Of a stretch of 64,000 bases of DNA, positions 1 to 10,800 are shown piece after piece. The stretch is from Nematostella vectensis (Eukaryota; Cnidaria; Anthozoa; Actiniaria; Edwardsiidae). Within the stretch, counting starts at the first letter, position 1, and each line of letters begins with the position of its first letter. The notes below the pieces were generated by a model. The model saw only the letters and a list, made by a program, of their open reading frames with translations, ran no database searches and was not told where the DNA came from. The translations under genes were made by a program, and so were the position numbers. The stretch is taken from NCBI RefSeq assembly GCF_932526225.1, contig NC_064046.1, forward strand, positions 10,255,719-10,319,718, read 5' to 3'.

Positions 1-87
1 CATAATTAATACTTCTAGATTCCTGGTATTTTTTATTTACACAGTTAAGCAAACAAAACTAGCCCGTTAAAGTAAAAATAACCTTAC

Positions 88-174
88 CTGACTCATAGGC
101 GTTCCTTGTGTAGCAAAAATCAAGCCCAGTAAAATAACGAATTGACTGCTTTCCTTGTATGTTGTCATCTTCAT
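88..174 (-). CDS. First coding exon of a secreted protein (partial gene)
   Basis: The minus strand opens with ATG at 174 and reads 29 codons to a strong donor (CAG|GTAAGG, intron from 87). The peptide begins MKMTTYKESSQF and continues with a hydrophobic stretch (VILLGLIFA) followed by TQGTPMSQ, the layout of a cleavable signal peptide with a short polar N-region. The exon is in phase 0 and the rest of the gene lies off the left edge. The product is therefore probably secreted or type I membrane; the family cannot be named from this exon. A second in-frame ATG two codons downstream could also be used. Weak point: one short exon only. Confidence 0.5.
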
Positions 175-2890
175 GTCGCAGTTTCTTTAAGAGATTATTA
201 CTTCTCAAGTGTCTCTACTTAATGCTCTTGAACTCTTTAGCTTCACAAAGCACTTTAGCCTTCTTTTATAACCCTTCACGGGACATCCCGTACATGTTCG
301 CGTAGCGGGACACTTTGACCTGAAAGATAGTGTCACTTCCCGCGCTTTGCTTTCGGGCGACCCGCGTGTGAGACAGCAATCATCGCTAGCAGATTCCACA
401 GCTTCCCGCGTTGTTCCGCGCAGTCCCGCTAACCCTTCCTAGCAATACTCCTGGTGATTACTAATCGCATCCTGTTTGTTTATTTTCCTGGCGATATTGC
501 GATTAAATCAACCTTATACACTAATCCGAATGCAAACAAGCCTCCAAGATACGTGACGTCAATTATAGTTCCCTCTACAACCCAGGAGAGGCGAGTGATT
601 TTGTGGTTCCTCGCTATACAATCACCAACATAGTTTATCAAGCACTTTGGGAAATTTCGTGGTGAGGGCTCGGTGGTGTGTGTGGGGTCTTGAAAATCAA
701 ATGACAATTCAAAAACCGAAATATTTGTTGCGTCTGGGGCGAAAAAATTACTGGAGTTATTATGCTTATTGATGCCTTAGAGTATTGTCAAATAGTACTT
801 CCCACTAACAACCGTTCCCGGTCAATAAACGTAAACAGACAATTTACCGACAAAATTGAACATTTTTAAATAAGAATCTTCTTACTGTAGTTTTATGCAC
901 TAAATCGTTTAGGTTTCATCTTTAGTTTCTTAAGCCCCAGAAAGATTTTGTTTTGTCTAGAGGCGGGGTAGCTATCGTAAGCCATTCAAACAATAACAGG
1001 TTGCAACCTTTGAATATTACATTGTTTTTATAAGAACGTCTAATTTACAGTTTAGGCTGGGCCGTTCTTATTTTTGGAGCATTTTAAGGCTGAAGATGTT
1101 CTTAACAATGTTCTTAAATTTTAGTGCTTAAAAAATAAAGTACCCAATGAATTATTAGGAGAAGAATTACACAAATGATCAATAGCAATGTAATATTTAA
1201 GGTTGTTATTAATGAACACAATTTAACACGAATTTTAGAACACATTAGACTACAAAACCAAGGTGTTGCTGCTATCTGAGCCTCGGCATGCTCTAAGCAT
1301 GTTTTTAAAATTTGGTGGAATATCAGCCTGGACGTTCTTATAAAAAAATTTATTATAAAAAAGTGTATTAGCTATCCTTTTTTAAAATAGAGCCTTTCAA
1401 AAGTCAGCCATTGTGTCGCCAAGTGGTGGTACGACTGTCTTTTGACGAAGTCGTCATAGTAGATCTACAAACCCTTCTGCAAAAGCAATCACCTTCAAGT
1501 ACCACATCCTTAGCTCGACTGATGAGCTTGTAATGAGAAAAAGCGCAGTTTGCGTGCAAGCGTATCACACACGGGTCACAAGGTAGCGCTATCAGAGACG
1601 TAATCTAGATGGTGAACGCACTCAGGAGAAATCACATCTAATAACACCCTTTACCAAGACGGGCGTACGAGTGAAGCACGATCTACATAGCTTTGTTATC
1701 ACAAATAGAGGAAGTTATTCCGCGTGATTGTAGTTGATAGGAACCTGTTGTAACTACAAATGTTTGCCGTATTCACAGTCATGACGATTTCAGGTAAATC
1801 AACGGATTACCCCACACTGGCGCTTCAATTGTTTTCAGGAGTAATTACGCACTGGGGTTTTAATTAAAATTGCGTACTCTCGAACGTCTGTGCAAATATT
1901 TGCTTGATTTAAAAAGTTGGTCTGTGTCGTCATCTGCATGAAGTACATCACTGGAATTCTATCTCTCTGGGCCTTTTTTTAAGATACATAAACTGTAAGG
2001 ATTGGGACATAGAGTATGTAGAAGTACTTAGTGCATTTATGTTATTCTGCACGATTTTCCAGAGTCACTGCAAAAGTTGCACCCCCCTATATTTTCTCCT
2101 GTACTCACAATATATTAAATTTCGATCGAATGACGAAGAGAATTCGTCAAGGAATGTGAGCAAAGCCACGATACCAGAACAGCGTACGTTTGCAGTCCAT
2201 GAGAAACTGATAAGTGTTATTTCAGAGGGCTTTCACTACTTTTGATTTACCACCCTTTCAGCACAATATCAAATCTGTTTTAGCTATGATAGCCAAGAAA
2301 GAGTCAATTTGACTTCTCTTTTTATGCGGACCTGCGCCAAATAATAAAAATATTCTTCTGCTTTTCAAATTCGTCATGTCGTCTCTCCCGGCGTTTCCCG
2401 TCTTCTGCAAAATGCCGAGTCACTCAAAGGTACAATTTCCATTGGCATTAATGCAAGAAACTAAAATACTTTCAATTAAAATATCGTCAACAAAGTATCA
2501 GAATAGTTATTGTCTTGCAAAGGAGTGATTGATCGACGTTCTATTAGAATAACTTACTCTTTTGCGTTTTAAACATGTGACTTCCCGCAGTTTATGATAT
2601 ATGGTAGTTTGTTTAAAACATCAATGAAACATATATTTGTTTCTTATTCTATTTGTTTTGATGAAAATGGTTGATTTTAGGGTCTTTTGCAGCGAAAAAT
2701 GACGGCATGATATTATTGATCAAGAACTACAAATACCGCCAGAGCCATTGCAACCGATTTTCGTTCCCAGATGGGGTCTTTTTGCCACTCTGTCATAGGC
2801 TAGTCTCTGTTTCCATGGCGACGCCCGGGGTACTTGCGTTGGTAATGATGATATTGTTAACCCTCACCCCTCTACCATATGATCGCCTGG
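175..2890. other. Gene-poor segment, no gene recognised
   Basis: No exon of a recognisable family is seen. Around 1029-1060 and 1321-1345 the motif ATAAGAACGTC/GACGTTCTTAT occurs in opposite orientations about 300 bp apart, as expected for a small decayed inverted-repeat element, but the arms are short and imperfect. Upstream sequence of the signal-peptide exon at 174 would contain its promoter; no clear TATA element was found. Confidence 0.4.
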
Positions 2891-2894
2891 TACC

Positions 2895-3035
2895 TCCCGT
2901 CACGCATGTAACGCAATAGGCGTCTGATACGCTTTTCCTACACCCGTCACGCATGTAATGCAATGGGCGTTAGACGATTACAAGTACTTTTTCTTCTGAC
3001 GTCGAAACATCTGTAACGCAATGGGCCTCCGTTAA
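2895..3035. repeat. Short degenerate tandem motif, three copies
   Basis: The motif CACGCATGTAAYGCAATRGGC occurs near 2901, 2948 and (diverged) 3003, spaced about 50 bp. It looks like a small local duplication with no coding sense. Confidence 0.4.
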
Positions 3036-3060
3036 GGTTTCCTCCTCTACGTGTCATGTT

Positions 3061-4446
3061 TTGCGAATAGGGTTCGGTAGAAACGTGGGACGATTATGTA
3101 TGCATATTCTTGCAAGGTAAATCTAATGCGCTATTTTGATACTACATTTATAGTTCAATGTTCTAGGTTCGGTGCGCAAATCTAATTTGGTGCTAGAAGT
3201 TAAGTTTTGAGAATCATAGCTTAAGATCCATGTTCTATCGTAAGCCCTCCCATCTAAAGTTCGCAATTTGCCACCTTATCCTTCTACCTCTCATGCCCTA
3301 TTCATAGGAGACATCGCAGTATTATCTTTAGATCAGGGCGGGGGGGTAGTTGAGCTCAGGCCATGACGTAAACACCAACCCCCTCCCACCCCCCACTCCC
3401 TCCCGGGAAAACAAAGTTGCTATCAATAAACTCTCTTCCTTCTGCGGCCATCTAACTGGACTACATGTAGCCGCCGAGTCAGCTACTTTGTAACGTGTGC
3501 CTAATCTTCTAAGATTTCGCCAAACTCAGCCACGCTTCCTCTAAAACACGCCGAAAATAGACACCAGATAAGCCCCGGTGATTTAATCAACTGAATTCGG
3601 GAGATTGTAAAGTATTTTGACATGAGGATTTCCTGAAGGAAGCGCCGAAAGAAAACCATAATAGGGACCTTATGACAACGATATCGAAATTAATGTGTTC
3701 GCACTCAACGTTCAATCCCTAACAAATTGCAATGGGATAAGCGAACTCAGTAATGGGAGTTACAGGGTAAACGTTCGTGTCTTCCATTATGACCGTGAGA
3801 GTTTTCACGTCGTGGTTTGATGGACGACGGCTGAAATATATCAGACAAAACATATTTCCCATGCTTCTATTAAATTCATAATTTCATGGAATACCGCTGT
3901 ACACTAGTACCCATTCCTTTTTCCTAACCTTGTTCCAAAAGACGAGCCAAGTAACAGGATGACTCGGCCCCTTTTGACAAGAAATCTTACCCCACAGACA
4001 AATGCCCCTCTTTGTGGAAGATGTACGTTTAGTAAACAACTTCAAACCCTTCTCTCGGGTCAACCACAGCACAGGAATCCGTCTTTTGAATTTAGATAAC
4101 AAGGGAAGGTCCCTCTAGCAAAGTCCCTAAAGGGATCAACAAAAAGAAACTTCAAGAAAAGGAATTAACTTTCCTGTTATTAAAGAGAGCACACCAAATC
4201 TGATACAGGAGTAATCATATCTATTTAGCGTTAATGAAATACCCTCTCAACAAGAGATTTTTATTATACATTCATAAAGCTTATCTCACACTTTATTTCA
4301 AATGAAAAATGTTACAAGACAGTTATATTAAAATATCACATCCATCGAACTCCAACAGTACATAAAAAAAAACAATTCAATATCTCCTAAGCTTTTGCCT
4401 TTCTGCCTGTGTCTTAAGGGGGCTTTATGTAGTTTTGATTTGTTGT
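3061..4446. other. Segment with no recognised feature
   Basis: AT-rich sequence with scattered stops in all frames. I see no domain, RNA gene or well-formed repeat. Confidence 0.35.
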
Positions 4447-4601
4447 TTAGATTTTGTCCCTCGTGCTGATGGGGCAGCATGTTACCATGGCGAATCCTCT
4501 GTCACAGTAGCACAGTACATCAAGATTGACAGCTCTATTTTTTTCGATGCAAGTACCATGGGCAATGAAGTAATTGAGAGAAGGCGGGAATACAACATAA
4601 T
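4447..4601 (-). CDS. Terminal exon of an EGF-like cysteine-rich protein (candidate)
   Basis: On the minus strand a long polypyrimidine tract and AG (acceptor just above 4601) precede an open segment that ends at TAA (4449-4447). It reads NYFIAHGTCIEKNRAV, then LDVLCYCDRGFAMVTCC, and stops after ISTRDKI. The spacing H-G-T-C ... C-Y-C-x-x-G-(aromatic)-x-x-x-x-C resembles the second half of a growth-factor-type EGF domain (HGTC...CxCxxGYxGxxC). No upstream exon was found between it and the 3' end of pdcd5 at 4877, so the parent gene would have to be interleaved with pdcd5 or the exon is a stranded remnant. An alternative is chance cysteine-rich sequence. Confidence 0.35.
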
Positions 4602-4876
4602 CTGAAAAAAAAAATAGAAATCACGTCGTCTTATGAATGTCATAATTACATGGAAAAGAAAAATTTTGTTCTCCCTCGTTTGACTTATCCTCTTCTTATT
4701 TACAAGCTGGAAGGGCCGTATTATTTTTATTTTTAGACTCTTAAACTTGAATTTTCGCCTGTTTGATTGACTAGTTCATGTAAATGGTTAGACACTGTAT
4801 CCATGACCGCGTGCAAAGACAGGACTAGTTGGATTTGTATCATAACTTACTTGAAATGTTATATCAGTCCTCCCAG

Positions 4877-7800
4877 TCAATAGTCATCATCATCAGAATC
4901 AAACACACGCCTCCTGTCAAACTGAGCACAAACATACTGTACAATCAATGGCAGGACACATACAATGCTGTACAATCAATGGCAAGATACATACAGTACT
5001 GTACAATCAATGGCAAGATACATACATTACTGTACAATCAATGTCAAGCTACATACAGTACTGTACAATCAATGGGAAGACACATACAGTACTGTACAAT
5101 CAATGGCAAGATACATACAGTACTGTACAATCAATGGCAAGATACATACAGTACTGTACCATCAATGGCAAGATACATACAGTACTGTACAATCAATGGC
5201 AAGATACATACAGTACTGTACAATCAATGGCAAGATACATACAGTACTGTACAATCAATGGCAAGATACATACAGTACTGTACAATCAATGGCAAGATAC
5301 ATACAGTACTGTACAATCAATGGCAAGATACATACAGTACTGTACAATCAATGGCAAGATACATACAGTACTGTACAATCAATGGCAGGACACATACAGT
5401 ACTGTACAATCAATGGCAAGATACATACAGTACTGTACAATCAATGGCAAGATACATACAGTACTGTACAATCAATGGCAAGATACATACAGTATTGTAC
5501 AATCAATGGCAAGATACATACAGTACTGTACAATCAATGGCAGGACACATACAGTACTGTACAATCAATGGCATGATACATACAGTACTGTACAATCAAT
5601 GGCAAGATACATACAGTACTGTACAATCAATGGTAAGATACATACAGTACTGTACAATCAATGGCAAGATACATACAGTACTGTACAATCAATGGCAAGA
5701 TACATACAGTACTGTACAATCAATGGCAAGATACATACAGTACTGTACAATCAATGGCATGATACATACAGTATTGTACAATCAATGGCAAGATACATAC
5801 AGTACTGTACAATCAATGGCAGGACACATACAGTACTGTACAATCAATGGCAAGATACATACAGAACTGTACAATCAATGGCAATATACATACAGTACTG
5901 TACAATCAATGGCAAGATACATACAGTACTGTACAATCAATGGCAAGATACATACAGTACTGTACAATCAATGGCAAGATACATACATTACTGTACAATC
6001 AATGTCAAGCTACATACAGTACTGTACAATCAATGGGAAGACACATACAGTACTGTGCAATCAATGGCAAGATACATACAGTACTGTACAATCAATGGCA
6101 AGATACATACAGTACTGTACAATCAATGGCAAGATACATACAGTACTGTACAATCAATGGCAAGATACATACAGTACTGTACAATCAATGGCAGGACACA
6201 TACAGTACTGTACAATCAATGGCAAGATACATACAGTACTGTACAATCAATGGCAAGATACATACAGTACTGTACAATCAATGGCAAGATACATACAGTA
6301 TTGTACAATCAATGGCAAGATACATACAGTACTGTACAATCAATGGCAGGACACATACAGTACTGTACAATCAATGGCATGATACATACAGTACTGTACA
6401 ATCAATGGCAAGATACATACAGTACTGTACAATCAATGGTAAGATACATACAGTACTGTACAATCAATGGCAAGATACATACAGTACTGTACAATCAATG
6501 GCAAGATACATACAGTACTGTACAATCAATGGCAAGATACATACAGTACTGTACAATCAATGGCATGATACATACAGTATTGTACAATCAATGGCAAGAT
6601 ACATACAGTACTGTACAATCAATGGCAGGACACATACAGTACTGTACAATCAATGGCAAGATACATACAGAACTGTACAATCAATGGCAAGATACATACA
6701 GTACTGTACAATCAATGGCAAGATACATACAGTACTGTACAATCAATGGCAAGATACATACAATACTGTACAATCAATGGTACAATACATACAGTACTGT
6801 ACACTCAATGGCAAGATACATACAGTACTGTACAATCAATGGCAAGATACATACAGTACTGTACAATCAATGGCAAGATACATACAGTACTGTACAATCA
6901 ATGGCATGATACATACAGTACTCTACAATCAATGGCAAGATACATACAATACTGTACAATCAATGGCAATATACATACAGTACTGTACCATCAATGGCAA
7001 GATACATACAATACTGTACAATCAATGGGAAGACACATACAGTACTGTACCATCAATGGCAAGATACATACAGTACTGTACAATCAATGGCAAGAGCAGG
7101 GTTCGTACAATTTTCCACAAGTAAAATTCAAGGTGCTTTCAAGCACTTTTTCAAGGACTTTAGTAGAAATGACAAGGACTTCAAAACGAAAATAGACGAC
7201 AGTTGTACTCTTTGAAACATACTCAAGCATCGTGACTTATTGGTGAACAACTTTTTTTTAAACAGTGATTTTAAGCAAACTTTTACCTAAAGATTTTTGT
7301 GAGATTCTCAAACTTTTCGTCTTCTATGAAAACCTTTAGCTTTTACTTAGCTTTTCTAGCACAGATTCACATTGCATTTGACTTAGTGAGGAGGGTTTCC
7401 CTTTCTACAGGTTTTTCTTGCATTTTAGCTTACGGCATCTAAAAATCTTCTCCTGGCCCTTCTCTAGTCTTGTCGCATCTAGCAGCGCCTCACTATAGTC
7501 GAGTTTAGCAATCCCACCGATAGCTGACACGATTCTTAAGCTTCTTTATTCAGGTTTTCAACCATCAACTGGCAATTTACAGAGAAGCCTCTTTCGACAC
7601 TTGCCTGACTGTGAGAGAATGTCAATAGCACCTTAACAAGCCCTCCCCTAGTCTTGTCGCATCTAGCAGCGCCTCACTATATTCGAGTTTAGCAATCCCA
7701 CCGATAGCTGACATGATTCTAAAAGCTTCTTTATTCAGGTTTTCAACCATCAACTGGCAATTTACAGAGAAGCCTCTTTCGACACTGGCCTGACCGTGAG

Positions 7801-10800
7801 AGAATGTCAATAGCATCTTAACAAGCTTTCACAGTACGTTTTCAAATACAACCTTTCCAGGCTAGGTGCTGTAAGAAGAACACATTCAGCCCTTCTAGCT
7901 TGTAGGGAAGGCGAATGGTCAATCCGAGAATAGTTCAGAGACGGCGAGAGGGCAGTTTTGAAAATCAGAGAAAACAAGATCTTGCTTTTCTAAAGATCCG
8001 AGAACAAGAAGTCGAATCGCTGGAAAATTCAATATATCTAGCGATCATTCGCCACACCTCTTGTAGTAAAAATCCATGAAGATCGCCTTCTGAGCTTGCT
8101 CAGTTCCTCCGTAAACCAGCACATCACATGAGTTACATTAAGTTTCAAAATTATATTATATTATTGGTTCAAATCAAACTTTAAAAAGGCAGTGCTCGGC
8201 GGAAAATAGCTTGCAGATCCGCTGGCTGCCGGGGCCTAATGAATCCCCTGCGTGCTTGTAGCCAACCACTGTCATAAGTAAGAGCTTGAACTTGGAGAAG
8301 AGCACTTGCTTTTACGAAAGGGTAGTAAGGCGCGGTTGTTCGGTTTTTCGTATTTTATTCCGCAGGATTGCTGTTTCTCTAGACTGCGCAGTTTACGGAT
8401 ATTGACTTATTTTGACGTTTTTCTGTGCGGTTTCTGTTTTTTGCGGTTTTCAGGGTTTTCACACCCCACTTACGCCCATCCCCCTTTTACTGTACAATCC
8501 GTGTAGGATCTAGGCAAACCCTGTCCGGCCATGAGTTGTAATTCTTTATCTTGTACATCCTGACAATGTTTCCTTCACCTCGGTGTCTTTTGTTAGATTC
8601 TTTATCTTGTACATCCTGACAATGTTTCCTTCCGCCTCGGTGTCTTTTGTAACATTCTTTATCTTGTACATCCTGACAATGTTTCCTTCGCCTCGGCGTC
8701 TTTTGTAACATTCTTTATCTTGTACATCCTTACAATGTTTCCTGTTACAATGTCTTTCTGCTCCCACCAGAACTTGACATCATTAACAAGGCCAAAAAAA
8801 AACCTACACGCTAACAGCTAGCCACTTGTTTTCCTGCTTCAAAATCGGGTAACCTAAACTACAGAACTGCGGCCAAAATGATATATAGCAAGTGCTAGCA
8901 AACCATATATTTGGCTGGATTTGCGATAAATCTACATTCCACATAAAAATTTTTGTTTATTTAAAAAAATATTTTTCAAGGACTTTCAAGGGCTGTTGTT
9001 AAGAATTCGAGCACTTTCCAGACCTTGAATTTCACATTTTAAAAATCAAGTACTTTCAAGGTTTTCAAGGACTTGTACGAACCCTGAAGATACAAATCCC
9101 CCCAAAAATTGCAGGCAGCCTTCAAACGTGATAAAAATCGATCAACTGAAATATCCTCTAAAAAAAAGAAAGTAAACACAGACGCTTTGCAATGGCAAGA
9201 TACAAATCCCCCAAAAAATTTAAGCAGCCTCCAAAAGCAAGAAAAATCAAGCAACTGAAATACTGTATCACCTAAAAATAAACAATGAAATGGCAAAGAA
9301 ACTAAACACAGCTGCTTTGTGATTTGAAAAATAAATTGTGATGTCAAAAAATTGTGCACACGCCTCTAACCACTTACTGTAAACCTAAAATTCCTCCCCT
9401 TCGCATTTGACTAGTACCTGGTCTTACCTCCTGATGATAAACCTTGTGCTAGAATACACGTAGTGTTGCTTTACATTTCGAAGAGCTCTAAGAAATATCC
9501 CACCTTTCCATTTTGTAACTCTATATATTTGTTTTTGTCATCCCCATTCTTGCCATTCCACGCCATCATATATGTTCCACATTTTCCTCCCTTCCAGATT
9601 ATCTATCTACCTAACACCCCTTCCCCCCCACCACCACCACCCACCCACCCCAGGTGCTTTGGTACGAATACCCGCCTTCAACCGAAAACTAAAATATCTA
9701 AAAGTAAGTCCCTAAAACTGCTGGCACCCCTGGGGTATACAGTGTGCCGGGGGGTCCACCCTGTAAGATTAGTTATTCCAGGCATATGTACCTTAACTGT
9801 GGTTTTCTGGGCTTTGTCCTGCACTTTCTCTAGTAATCCAACTAACTGTGTCTCACCAACCTGACAATGCCAAGAAATTGAACAAAATACATAACAAGAA
9901 GTGAAATGAATTTAAGAAACAGATGAAATTATTATAAATTTGACCATGCGTATAACTTAGCCAATAAAGTTCCTTAGTTACTGTTGTCAAGTAGTATAAG
10001 TGGTTGACAGATAACATTTATACATTACTTAGATAAAGCAATGTTTTCTGTTCTTTAAAGCTCCTTCTTCACAATATTATGGATGTGACTATTCTCGTAA
10101 TGTGAAAGGTTTGCAGGTTGCAAATATGTCCTTGAGGAGTTGGGGAAAGAGAAATAAAATATAATTCGAATATTTTGAGGACCACAAATCTGTATAGAAA
10201 ATGGACACAGACGAGAGAGATAACAACAAGGGTAAAGAATTTGATCACAAACACAACACAACTGAGGAAAATCATGACTGACTAGATACTGTAATAAGAG
10301 AACACCACTCCCTCTAGTGTCATTCCTTAGTAAATCTATAGTGACCAACTAAGAACGACATATGAGGAACAACAATGGTGTGGTCTTTTACAGTGGCAAG
10401 TGTTTATCAAAGGGGAGAAACGATTTCAAGCTTTCTATACTTTGTTAGCAAATTTGAAACTGTTAGCAAATTTGAAACACATGGCAGTGTTGAACGAAAG
10501 TTATGGCAGCCTTTTAGGTACTGATCAGAAAAATCAATCAATAATAATCAATAACCCATTATTACAAGCAGATAGTATGGTGAAGCAACAGTATGTGTTT
10601 AAAGGGTTGTGCTTTAGCTTGATTTGGTATCCAAATGTGATGCCAATTTCAGGGTGAAGCCTTTGAAATAAATAAAAAAGGTAATGTACAGGAAAAATAA
10701 AAAAATAAAAAAACAAACTCATTTCTGCCATAGAGCTCAGTAAGAAATAAGATCTTATCAGTAAGGTCTTCTATGTTACCTTTCCACCAACTTGACCACT

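Larger units (their letters stand above)
7096..9086 (-). mobile_element. Decayed hAT-like terminal-inverted-repeat DNA transposon
   Basis: The left end at 7097 reads CAGGGTTCGTACAA; the right end (9073-9086) is its exact reverse complement. Both subterminal regions are rich in TCCTTGAAA / TTCAAGGA motifs. Minus-strand open segments inside encode a fragment with [14 protein letters not shown], which resembles the C-terminal dimerisation region of hAT-type transposases (ASERxFS). The site AAGA is present on both sides (7092-7095, 9087-9090), a possible short target duplication, although hAT elements normally give 8 bp, so the superfamily is provisional. The element sits in pdcd5 intron 5 between the minisatellite and exon 5. 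Confidence 0.65.

Noticed and set aside
4829-7195. Long plus-strand open frames (up to ~650 codons) with a 31-residue period
   Set aside because: They arise because a stop-free 31-bp minisatellite unit keeps all three frames open; the region is a pdcd5 intron on the other strand.
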